Shown here: positions 49,687 through 61,320 of the stretch, piece after piece | How positions within the stretch are numbered: the stretch's first letter is position 1 | Layout: each line of letters opens with the position of its first letter | Assembly: GCF_949628265.1 (NCBI RefSeq) | Contig: NC_088787.1 | Coordinates: 24,914,501-24,978,500, forward strand | Source of the DNA: Cloeon dipterum | Taxonomy: Eukaryota > Arthropoda > Insecta > Ephemeroptera > Baetidae | Direction of reading: 5' to 3' | DNA: 64,000 bases | Made by a program: the position numbers and the translations under genes | Notes under the pieces: model-generated | What the model was told of the DNA's origin: nothing | The model's input: the letters and a program-made list of their open reading frames with translations, nothing else | Databases searched by the model: none

Positions 49687-51841
49687 ATGGGAGAAGACAC
49701 AAAATTGGCCAACGCGGTGAAAAAAACGCAAGAGTGCTTGGGGAAATTTGTGAAAAAGCCACCCTTGACAGAAAAACTACTAAAGAAACCACCTTTCCGT
49801 TTTCTGCATGATATATTTACGGCTGTAAGGAGTCTTTTTGATTTTTGAAAAATTCTAAAAAAAATCACAAATCCAAATTTGATTAAAAGGTGATAAAACA
49901 ATACGGACTGATGGATGGATTATTCACCCCCGGAGAGCTCAATTCAGAAAATGTGAAAGAAAAAGAGGCCAAAATTGCTTTTCTTCAGAAAGTCGTCTCA
50001 ACAATAGGTTTGGACCTTTTTTATTCACTCCGCCAGCGGATTAATTAACAATTTTCCGTATGAAGCTTTAGTGACAGGGGAAAAAATTCAATGTAAGCCG
50101 TCAAAAGTAATAGCAGGTCAAGAGCCTGAGAGGACCAATGAACTTTTGCAAGCCATTGCAAAAGCGCTAGAGAAAAAGGTATGGTTCCCAGTTTAAAACA
50201 ATATAAAAACGCCAAAAATCATATTTTATTGTATTGACGGTAAAAAATACGCAGTTGGAGAGTACTGAAGCAGTCCAAATTGTTCTTGGTAAAGCAGTAA
50301 AAAATGGCGGTGAGCCAACAAGCACATCAAAAAAGAAAATAAGGGTCTGTGTTTTCGAAGTTGTAAAAATAAATAAAATATTATTTTAAACTTTTTGGTT
50401 CCAGGAAAGTAGTAAAAAGGTTAAAAGTTCTCCAGAAAAAATGAAATTAGAGAAATCCAAGGAAACTATCGCGAAAAAGATTGCTGTAGTAGAACAGCCT
50501 GCAAATAATACAATCGAGTAATTATATTTTATTAATCATGGAAATTTTTAAATTACATTCAGTTTAAGTAATTCACCTGCTGTGACAAATGCGCCTGAAG
50601 ATGCGCTGAATGGTGAGGAATCATCTAAGGCTGATGTTAATATTGAGTTTGCACCATCTGCGCCGGAATTGAGTCCAAAAACAGTGGAGCAAGAAGAACC
50701 CAATCAAGTATATTTTTTTTATAAAAATTTAACATTCGTAAAATTCCACTATAGGACGAGCCCGTTGAAATGAAAAATGCAGAGCCTAAAGAAGATGAAG
50801 CGGTGAAACTAAATGGAGAACAGCAAAAAGGGTTTGTCCTAGCATGACTAACAATTTTTAGAATTTGATGCACTTCAAATTTTCAGTAGCCCCCAGGAGC
50901 CATCAAACTCAAACAGCGGCGCAATTCTGCCGCGACCAGCCACAACGCGGCCAAGTTCAGCAAAACCGCGGCCTATCACAGCTCGGCCAGCAGCACCAAG
51001 GTTCAAAGAAAAAACGCAGTCGGCCGAAGAGGTTCTCGTCCAAGCAGAGTACGCTTTCTGATTTTTTTAAGATATATAGCAAATTAAAACGGTTCGAGTA
51101 GGAAAGCAGCCAGTCCACAGATACCATTCGTCATAGACGACGACGGTGACGGCGATTTTGTTGTTGAAGAAGCCTTGATAGATCCCAAAGTGGGTTCAAG
51201 ATATAAGATAATTAAAAAAATGATTTAAATAATTTGTTAAGGCTGAAAACACGGCTGATGCTTGGCAAGTGGCAGCCGCGGTGGAAAGCGCAGACCAGCC
51301 GCAAGGACACCTGATCTCGCAAATTTTAGGGACAAAAAAAGAGCTGGAGCCTGCAAAGGAATCTCCACTGGACCAAGTAGAAATAATTTATTCCAGCTCG
51401 CTCTCTTATTTGGAGAAAATTGGTTTAAGGAAACCCAATGGAGAGGACATGAGTTAGCGCGGCAAGAAACAAACAAACTGCAGGAAGGGTTGGAGAGCTT
51501 GGTCCGCTCAGTCAACCCTCTGGCCAGACTGCTCGACTTTCTCCAAGAGGACATTGAATCGATGCAGTCAGAGCTGGAGAACTGGCAAACTCAGCGAAAA
51601 AGCGTCAAAATGCAGATCAGGGCCGAAAAAAGGTAAAAAAGGCGTATCACCTGAGATCTGTTTGAAGTAAATATTATATTTAAGTTTAACTGAGGAGACC
51701 TTGGAGCCGCTGAGGGCGCAGTTAATTGAACTGGACAAGAAGCTTGAAAAGCAGGAGCAGTTGAACACGCTTGTTCGGACGCACGTCTTTTTGAATGACG
51801 ACAAACTGAGAAAACGGTTACAAAGCAGAACAGACACTTAG
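49687..51841 (+). CDS. IFT54: Intraflagellar transport protein IFT54 (TRAF3IP1/MIP-T3)
   Basis: Twelve exons: 49687-49824, 49890-50007, 50072-50178, 50255-50344, 50405-50517, 50563-50707, 50755-50831, 50887-51048, 51102-51189, 51242-51376, 51430-51632, 51685-51841. Phases join to 510 residues (vertebrate proteins are 600-700). The N-terminal calponin-homology-like domain has the family hallmark [19 protein letters not shown] and [16 protein letters not shown]. The middle is charged, Pro/Arg-rich and low-complexity. The C-terminal coiled coil carries [20 protein letters not shown]54 is an IFT-B subunit that binds tubulin and IFT20 and is needed for cilium assembly; in insects it is expected in sensory neurons and sperm. 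Introns are tiny (about 45-80 bp), unlike the kilobase introns nearby. Confidence 0.93.
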
Positions 51842-53308
51842 CACCTTTCAAAAATTGTCGATATTTGGGACCGCTGTAAATTACTAAGTGATACTATTGA
51901 ACAGATTAATAAATAAAATACTCATTGACATAGCCACTTTCCTAATTGAAGAAATCTGAAACCATTATTCAAGCAGTTAAGATCCAAAATACTTGATGAA
52001 AGGAAAAGACTATAAAATAAAATAGAGGATTAGTTAAATTAGTGAATTGAATGGAGAGCAATTCAAATATACAAATCACTGCTGGTATTGTTTTTACATT
52101 TAATATCACCTTTATTGTCTGCCAACATCTATTTTTGCTAGATTTTAATCCGAGCGCTGTTACTTTGTTTACAAATCAAGGCCGGAGGTGCATTTCAACC
52201 GATTGAGTCATCAAACAAGCTTAATTCTGACTATAATCATCAAAATATAAATTATGTCACGGTCGTGAATATGTTGGTTTTCTTTCAACAAAATTACTAG
52301 GAAATGGTCTAACGCATCCATAATTTACGGGAGGATAGTCTCAAAACTGATTTGAAAAACATTTTTGTATCAGTGGTCGTATTATGATAGAAATAATCGA
52401 GTTTCCCCATCCCTGTATGTGCAGTGTTAGATTAGTCATTCATAAAATTCTGGACTAAACGTGACATGATTATATAGGTTTACTTCCAGTCCAACAATAA
52501 CAATTCAACACAGAGAATCCCGAGATAAACCACCAAGTTCCATGCGTTTTAATCGATGCGTAGTTAATTAATTACAATTCAGCCTTGGGAAGTTAAATTT
52601 TCCAAATTAACTCACTGCTATCAGATATTCAGGGTTTATTAGTCATGACAGGCCATTTTCAGTGACGCCTGAGTGATATGTGAAACAGGTGATGTGTTAA
52701 AAAGAACCCCTGTCAAACATTTTTCCTTCTTAAAAATTATTTCAGGGACTTGCGGTAACATAAGAAATGTGCAATGATGAAAAGGCACTTGCATTAGCCT
52801 CTGCAACTAACACAACTACACTGTTTGACAATATGTTTGTTATATGCATACGTTTGTAATTTTCATTTAACATATTCTTTCATATTTCGGTACTTAACTA
52901 TTGCCATCCGACTTAAAATACAATTTTGTACGCGCTGGACTTCTAGAGTGAAAAAATAGTGGGGGATGAATCAGGGTAACAAATATTTGAGTGAGTTAAA
53001 TGAGCCCGCATTTTAACCAACCACACGCAAAAAAATATTTTTTTGCTAACAACTGGGTCTTCGGAGGGAACTATTATTTGTTATAATCATCAAAGTTAAA
53101 TAAGCTGCGAAGAGGGCCACATTGAATTATATTTAGTTATCTTTAATAAGTATTCCACTTTGTGACTTTAGAAAAAATATAACCAAAAATTAACAAGAAA
53201 CAAAACATCTTATCAAACTGGTAGAACGTTGGATAATTCAGGGGACCAATATAAGGGGAATTTAACAAATACCTAAGCTTTAACTGCGGTATGATCAGTC
53301 TGGCAGCA
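51842..53308. other. Intergenic interval between IFT54 and LysM gene
   Basis: AT-rich with no frame or motif of note. It contains the convergent 3' flanks of IFT54 and the LysM gene. Confidence 0.6.
51909..51918 (+). terminator. Poly(A) signal of IFT54
   Basis: Overlapping AATAAATAAA about 70 bp after the stop codon. Confidence 0.7.
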
Positions 53309-54644
53309 TCACAATTCAAATATGGCGTCCTGACTCTGCTCGAGTTTTTTCAATGAGTTCATCAGTTGGGGGTCTGTCTCACTTGATTGTGGCCGAAGCC
53401 GAGACACACACGGACGCCGACGAGAGCGACTCACACTGTCCACTTCCTCTTCCATGTAAAAACTTTAACAAAAAGTATATAATTTTCACTTAAATTTAAA
53501 CAACTATGAATTAAATAACACTGCATTTAAATATCATATTAAATGGATTGTTTTTAGATTTAAATATTTGCCTCTAACTTGAGTTTTAAATGAATTTCAA
53601 CTGACTTTTCATTGGCTGAATAAAAGAATAATTAAAAGAGCCTACTTAAATAAAGTGCTTTTCAAATAGATTTTGATTTCAATAATGAAGAAAACAGAGG
53701 ACTGTCCTCCGTTAGAAATACTGAGCACTGATAGGCATGAGAACTGACAACTTAAAAAAAAACATCTCTAACTTCAAGTGTAAGAGGTTCAATAAAAATG
53801 CTGACCGAACTGATAACTACTTTCAATCAGGTCAAAAGGTAGACAAACTCACTTGCTCCTTGCATTGAACTTGTTGACTTGGCTTTTAGTGTGAGCAATG
53901 GAAGAGTCAATTTTGCCCAGGAACTCAGTTGGACTTGGGTCGGACGGGTCGGCAAGCAAACGCACTGAAGGCCGACGCGCCTCCTGCAAAATGGCACTGG
54001 GCCGTTCCTCAGGACTGCTGCTGTCACTCGAATTGCCACTGTCGGCCGACGAAAGCGTGCTGAGACCTGAAGAAGAGGCTAAAGCCGAATCAGCTGCCAC
54101 TGGAATACGCAGCGTGCTACGCAAAAATAAACTGTCGCCAGTCCACAAACGGTTCACCCTACGAATCTGCTCCATCTGCAACATTTGTTCAGAAGCGCGT
54201 TTGAAATTTTCCTTCGTAAAACAACGTCTTGCTTTACGCCAGCCGTGTGTGCGAGTGACAAAGAAAGCAGCAGTGAGTTTCACAACAGAGATATATGTAC
54301 GAAGCATCAGGGGGGCTCCCTTTCCACTTGCTGGCGACGTTGATAACACTTAACGTCGTGCTAATTGAAAACAGTGTGATCTGCATTTCTAAAATCCTCC
54401 CTGCTATTTCTCTCACTCACAATCGGTCGGCGGGTGGGTGTATTTGAAAAAGGCTTGCACGCACCGTGGTGCCATATTTGAGGGCTAGACCCTGCAGGGT
54501 GTCGTTCTCGTCGATATCGTGCAAAATAGTTCGCATCAGCGTCTCTGGCGATCTGGATTCGTAGTTGCTGGTGCTTCCGTAGCGCTTGAACGACCGATTC
54601 AGGTTGGCGAAACACTGGCGCTCCTCAGGACCGCCGTCTGCCAT
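53309..54644 (-). CDS. LYSMD2: LysM-domain protein, LYSMD1/LYSMD2-like
   Basis: Three exons in transcript order: 54644-54465, 54175-53853, 53462-53309. Phases join to 218 residues, about the length of vertebrate LYSMD2. It starts MADGG, has the family's upstream RYGSTSNY patch, and one LysM domain split by the first intron (DTLQGLALKYGTT | MEQIRRVNRLWTGDSLFL then RSTLRIPV). A serine-rich linker and a conserved helix (EFLGKIDSSIAHTKSQV) follow. The family is intracellular with no signal peptide; its biochemical role in animals is poorly known. An in-frame methionine at 54671 and open sequence up to an acceptor near 54762 mean translation could start slightly further upstream. Confidence 0.88.
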
Positions 54645-54671
54645 GCTAACCAGGGAGTCACTCTGCAGCAT

Positions 54672-55439
54672 CGTCAGGGCTCGTTCGGTGGCAGCATTCC
54701 ATCCAATTTTATCTGCGACTGCTCTTCCGACTGTGCTGGCGACGCAGTTCACTCCACATTGCCTGTAAACAATTGGCTTTGAATAAATAATCAAACATCA
54801 AATTCCAGCCTTTCCAGCAAATTCTTCCCTACCTCCTATAGTTACCCAATGGACATAAAAAGGCTTGTTTGATCGGAACGAAATGGTGCAACCGATCTTT
54901 AAAATGTTATGTAAACATGGATGTTTGTTGTAATAATTGGGACATAGTCCATATGACACACCAAAACAATGGAAAAGTGTGAAACGAACCGTATTACGTA
55001 GATTTCTTGCAAGCAGCTCGTGCGTCCTATAGTAAGTTGACAGTTTAAGGAATTAAGACGTCAGTTTCTGTGCGGTTCAGATAAAATTGCGAAATATTCG
55101 TCCGTTTAAGTAGCAAATTAGGGGAGAAAACGATTGTGTGGCTCCACGAAAATATGGATCTAGTACTTTTGACTGAGCTTTGATCAAGAGAAGAGAAGGG
55201 GATGGTGAGTGTACCGAGTGGAGAGTAAACAGGGGAGTAGAAGACGAATGTGAAGTTGGCCGCTCGAGTTAGCCGCTCGCGAGAAGATAGCCGCTTTTTC
55301 AGCAATGCTGCCAACCTAAAATTTCTAAAACAAAAAGAGGGTCGTACGCATAAATTTAAGGGATGGGGGTGAATCGGATACTGCCCAAGTGAAGTAAAAT
55401 GCAACTCTTATTCGTAAAATAAAAATTTGAGCAAAAGAA
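54672..55439. other. Interval between LysM gene and satellite array
   Basis: Probably holds the LysM gene promoter and 5' UTR exon. A splice acceptor (tttacag) lies near 54762 on the minus strand. No other gene was recognised. Confidence 0.5.
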
Positions 55440-58400
55440 AAGGGTGCAAATTAAGGGCTTAAAATTCAAGGGGTGGTTCCTGAAGGGAGTTCGATCTCCA
55501 AACCCTTTTTAATTTATTTAAACCGATAAAAGCAATATTTCCTGCGAGTTTGAATAATTTTCACCGTTCCTAACTCGAGAAAATTAATTAAAACTCCGGA
55601 AAAAAGTCAATTTTGAGGGTTAAAAATTCGAGGGGTGGCTCCTGAAGGGAGTTCGATCTCGAAACCCTTTTTAATTTATTTAAACCGATAAAAGCAATAT
55701 TTCCTGCGAGTTTGAATAATTTTCACCGTTCCTAACTCGAGAAAATTAATTAAAACTCCGGAAAAGGGTCAATTTTGAGGGTTAAAAATTCGAGGGGTGG
55801 CTCCTGAAGGGAGTTCGATCTCGAAACCCTTTTTAATTTATTTAAACCCATAAAAGCAATATTTCCTGAGAGTTTGAATAATTTTCAACGTTCCTAACTC
55901 GAGAAAATTAATTAAAACTCCGGAAAAAAGTCAATTTTGAGGGTTAAAAATTCAAAGAGTGTCTCTTGAAGGGAGTTCGATCTCATAACCCTTTTTAATT
56001 TATTTAAACCAATAAAAGCAATATTTCCTGCGAGTTTGATCCAATTTCACCGTTCCTAACTTGAGAAAATTAATTAAAACTCCGGAAAAAAGTCAATTTT
56101 GAGGGTTAAAAATTCGAGGAGTGTCTCCTGAAGGGAGTTCGATCTCCAAACCCTTTTTAATTTATTTAAACCGATAAAAGCAATATTTCCTGCGAGTTTG
56201 AATGAATTTCACCGTTCCTAACTCGAGAAAATTAATTAAAACTCCGGAAAAGGGTCAATTTTGAGGGTAAAAATTCGAGGGGTGGCTCCTGAAGGGAGTT
56301 CGATCTCGAAACACTTTTTAATTTATTTAAACCCATAAAAGCAATATTTCCTGAGAGTTTGAATAATTTTCACCGTTCCTAACTCGAGAAAATTAATTAA
56401 AACTCCGGAAAAAAGTCAATTTTGAGGGTTAAAAATTCAAAGAGTGTCTCTTGAAGGGAGTTCGATCTCATAACCCTTTTTAATTTATTTAAACCAATAA
56501 AAGCAATATTTCCTGCGAGTTTGATCCAATTTCACCGTTCCTAACTTGAGAAAATTAATTAAAACTCCGGAAAAAAGTCAATTTTGAGGGTTAAAAATTC
56601 GAGGAGTGTCTCCTGAAGGGAGTTCGATCTCCAAACCCTTTTTAATTTATTTAAACCGATAACAGCAATATTTCCTGCGAATTTGAATAATTTTCACCGT
56701 TCCTAACTCGAGAAAATTAATTAAAACTCCGGAAAAGGGTCAATTTTGAGGGTTAAAAATTCGAGGGGTTGCTCCTGAAGGGAGTTCGATCTCCAAACCC
56801 TTTTTAATTAATTTAAACCAATAAAAGCAATATTTCCTGCGAGTTTGAATGAATTTCACCGTTCCTAACTTGAGAAAATTAATTAAAACTCCGGAAAAAA
56901 GTCAATTTTGAGGGTTAAAAATTCGAGGAGTGTCTCCTGAAGGGAGTTCGATCTCCAAACCCTTTTTAATTTATTTAAACCGATAAAAGCAATATTTCCT
57001 GCGAGTTTGAATGAATTTCACCGTTCCTAACTCGAGAAAATTAATTAAAACTCCGGAAAAGGGTCAATTTTGAGGGTAAAAATTCGAGGGGTGGCTCCTG
57101 AAGGGAGTTCGATCTCGAAACACTTTTTAATTTATTTAAACCCATAAAAGCAATATTTCCTGAGAGTTTGAATAATTTTCACCGTTCCTAACTCGAGAAA
57201 ATTAATTAAAACTCCGGAAAAAAGTCAATTTTGAGGGTTAAAAATTCGAGGAGTGTCTCCTGAAGGGAGTTCGATCTCCAAACCCTTGCCACTTCCTTTA
57301 GACTAATAAATGCAATATTTCTTGCGAGTTTGAATGAATTTCACCGTTCCTAACTCGAGAAAATTAATTAAAACTCCGAAAAAGGGTCAATTTTGAGGGT
57401 AAAAATTCGAGGGGTTGCTCCTGAAGGGAGTTCGATCTCCAAACCCTTTTTAATTAATTTAAACCAATAAAAGCAATATTTCCTGCGAGTTTGATCCAAT
57501 TTCACCGTTCCTAACTCGAGAAAATTAATTAAAACTCCGGAAAAAAGTCAATTTTGAGGGTTAAAAATTCGAGGAGTGTCTCCTGAAGGGAGTTCGATCT
57601 CCAAACCCTTGCCACTTCCTTCAGACTAATAAATGCAATATTTCCTGCGAGTTTGAATAATTTTCACCGTTCCTAACTCGAGAAAATTAATTAAAACTCC
57701 GGAAAAGGGTCAATTTTGAGGGTAAAAATTCGAGGGGTTGCTCCTGAAGGGAGTTCGATCTCCAAACCCTTTTTAATTAATTTAAACCGATAAAAGCAAT
57801 ATTTCCTGCGAGTTTGATCCAATTTCACCGTTCCTAACTCGAGAAAATTAATTAAAACTCCGGAAAAAAGTCAATTTTGAGGGTTAAAAATTCGAGGAGT
57901 GTCTCCTGAAGGGAGTTCGATCTCCAAACCCTTGCCACTTCCTTTAGACTAATAAATGCTATATTTCCTGCGAATTTGAATAATTTTCACCGTTCCTAAC
58001 TCGAGAAAATTAATTAAAACTCCGGAAAAGGGTCAATTTTGAGGGTAAAAATTCGAGGGGTTGCTCCTGAAGGGAGTTCGATCTCCAAACCCTTTTTAAT
58101 TAATTTAAACCAATAAAAGCAATATTTCCTGCGAGTTTGAATGAATTTCACCGTTCCTAACTAGAGAAAATTAATTAAAACTCCGGAAAAAAGTCAATTT
58201 TGAGGGTTAAAAATTCGAGGAGTGTCTCCTGAAGGGAGTTCGATCTCCAAACCCTTGCCACTTCCTTTAGACTAATAAATGCAATATTTCTTGCGAGTTT
58301 GAATGAATTTCACCGTTCCTAACTCGAGAAAATTAATTAAAACTCCGAAAAAGGGTCAATTTTGAGGGTAAAAATTCGAGGGGTTGCTCCTGAAGGGAGT

Positions 58401-61290
58401 TCGATCTCCAAACCCTTTTTAATTAATTTAAACCAATAAAAGCAATATTTCCTGCGAGTTTGAATGAATTTCACCGTTCCTAACTCGAGAAAATTAATTA
58501 AAACTCCGGAAAAAAGTCAATTTTGAGGGTTAAAAATTCGAGGAGTGTCTCCTGAAGGGAGTTCGATCTCCAAACCCTTGCCACTTCCTTTAGACTAATA
58601 AATGCAATATTTCTTGCGAGTTTGAATGAATTTCACCGTTCCTAACTCGAGAAAATTAATTAAAACTCCGAAAAAGGGTCAATTTTGAGGGTAAAAATTC
58701 GAGGGGTTGCTCCTGAAGGGAGTTCGATCTCCAAACCCTTTTTAATTAATTTAAACCAATAAAAGCAATATTTCCTGCGAGTTTGAATGAATTTCACCGT
58801 TCCTAACTCGAGAAAATTAATTAAAAATCCGGAAAAAAGTCAATTTTGAGGGTTAAAAATTCGAGGAGTGTCTCCTGAAGGGAGTTCGATCTCCAAACCC
58901 TTGCCACTTCCTTTAGACTAATAAATGCAATATTTCCTGCGAGTTTGAATAATTTTCACCGTTCCTAACTCGAGAAAATTAATTAAAACTCCGGAAAAGG
59001 GTCAATTTTGAGGGTAAAAATTCGAGGGGTTGCTCCTGAAGGGAGTTCGATCTCCAAACCCTTTTTAATTAATTTAAACCAATAAAAGCAATATTTCCTG
59101 CGAGTTTGAATGAATTTCACCGTTCCTAACTAGAGAAAATTAATTAAAACTCCGGAAAAAAGTCAATTTTGAGGGTTAAAAATTCGAGGAGTGTCTCCTG
59201 AAGGGAGTTCGATCTCCAAACCCTTGCCACTTCCTTTAGACTAATAAATGCAATATTTCTTGCGAGTTTGAATGAATTTCACCGTTCCTAACTCGAGAAA
59301 ATTAATTAAAACTCCGAAAAAGGGTCAATTTTGAGGGTAAAAATTCGAGGGGTTGCTCCTGAAGGGAGTTCGATCTCCAAACCCTTTTTAATTAATTTAA
59401 ACCAATAAAAGCAATATTTCCTGCGAGTTTGAATGAATTTCACCGTTCCTAACTCGAGAAAATTAATTAAAACTCCGGAAAAAAGTCAATTTTGAGGGTT
59501 AAAAATTCGAGGAGTGTCTCCTGAAGGGAGTTCGATCTCCAAACCCTTGCCACTTCCTTTAGACTAATAAATGCAATATTTCTTGCGAGTTTGAATGAAT
59601 TTCACCGTTCCTAACTCGAGAAAATTAATTAAAACTCCGAAAAAGGGTCAATTTTGAGGGTAAAAATTCGAGGGGTTGCTCCTGAAGGGAGTTCGATCTC
59701 CAAACCCTTTTTAATTAATTTAAACCAATAAAAGCAATATTTCCTGCGAGTTTGATCCAATTTCACCGTTCCTAACTCGAGAAAATTAATTAAAACTCCG
59801 GAAAAAAGTCAATTTTGAGGGTTAAAAATTCGAGGAGTGTCTCCTGAAGGGAGTTCGATCTCCAAACCCTTGCCACTTCCTTTAGACTAATAAATGCAAT
59901 ATTTCCTGCGAGTTTGAATAATTTTCACCGTTCCTAACTCGAGAAAATTAATTAAAACTCCGGAAAAGGGTCAATTTTGAGGGTAAAAATTCGAGGGGTT
60001 GCTCCTGAAGGGAGTTCGATCTCCAAACCCTTTTTAATTAATTTAAACCGATAAAAGCAATATTTCCTGCGAGTTTGATCCAATTTCACCGTTCCTAACT
60101 CGAGAAAATTAATTAAAACTCCGGAAAAAAGTCAATTTTGAGGGTTAAAAATTCGAGGAGTGTCTCCTGAAGGGAGTTCGATCTCCAAACCCTTTTTAAT
60201 TTATTTAAACCTATAAAAGCAATATTTCCTGCGAATTTGAATAATTTTCACCGTTCCTAACTCGAGAAAATTAATTAAAACTCCGGAAAAGGGTCAATTT
60301 TGAGGGTAAAAATTCGAGGGGTTGCTCCTGAAGGGAGTTCGATCTCCAAACCCTTTTGAATTTATTTAAACCGATAAAAGCAATATTTCCTGCGAGTTTG
60401 AATAATTTTCACCGTTCCTAACTCGAGAAAATTAATTAAAACTCCGGAAAAGGGTCAATTTTGAGGGTTAAAAATTCGAGGGGTGTCTCCTGAAGGGAGT
60501 TCGATCTCCAAACCCTTTTTAATTTATTTAAACCGATAAAAGCAATATTTCCTGCGAGTTTGAATAATTTTCACCGTTCCTAACTCGAGAAAATTAATTA
60601 AAACTCCGGAAAAGGGTCAATTTTGAGGGTTAAAAATTCGAGGGGTGGCTCCTGAAGGGAGTTCGATCTCCAAACCCTTTTTAATTAATTTAAACCGATA
60701 AAAGCAATATTTCCTGCGAATTTGAATAATTTTCACCGTTCCTAACTCGAGAAAATTAATTAAAACTCCGGAAAAGAGTCAATTTTGAGGATTAAAAATT
60801 CGAGGGGTGGCTCCTGAGGGGAGTTCGATCTCGAAACCCTTGCCACTTCCTTTAGACTAATAAATGCAATATTTCTTGCGAGTTTGAATGAATTTCACCG
60901 TTCCTAACTCGAGAAAATTAATTAAAACTCCGGAAAAGGGTCAATTTTGAGGGTTAAAAATTCGAGGGGTGGCTCCTGAGGGGAGTTCGATCTCCAAACC
61001 CTTTTTAATTTATTTAAACCGATAAAAGCAATATTTCCTGCGAGTTTGAATAATTTTCACCGTTCCTAACTCGAGAAAATTAATTAAAACTCCGGAAAAG
61101 GGTCAATTTTGAGGGTTAAAAATTCGAGGGGTGGCTCCTGAAGGGAGTTCGATCTCCAAACCCTTTTTAATTTATTTAAACCTATAAAAGCAATATTTCC
61201 TGCGAGTTTGAATGAATTTCACCGTTCCTAACTCGAGAAAATTAAATAAAACTCCGAAAATGTGTCTATTTTGAGGATTAAAAATTCTTT
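55440..61290. repeat. Tandem satellite array, ~36 monomers of 161-162 bp
   Basis: The landmark tgaagggagttcgatct recurs every 161-162 bp from 55481 to 61139, giving about 36 units. Each unit also carries aaaattaattaaaactccgg and caccgttcctaac. Two variants of one internal segment exist: an AT-rich one (tttttaatt[ta]atttaaacc) and gccacttccttt[ag]gacta-type. From about 57262 to 60010 they alternate, making a ~323-bp dimeric repeat. The outer units are mostly the AT-rich type. The last unit decays at 61250-61320. No open frame crosses the array. It is a classic satellite DNA block with higher-order structure; function, if any, is unknown. Confidence 0.97.
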
Positions 61291-61320
61291 GGTTTGTCCT
61301 GATTGGAGTTTAATTTCAAA

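Noticed and set aside
53398-53462. Separate small gene starting at the ATG near 53455
   Set aside because: The frame joins in phase to the LysM exons through an acceptor at 53462 and gives the expected family length, so it is the terminal exon.
55440-61290. CRISPR array
   Set aside because: Repeat units are contiguous and similar along their whole 161-162 bp with no unique spacers, and the window is eukaryotic.
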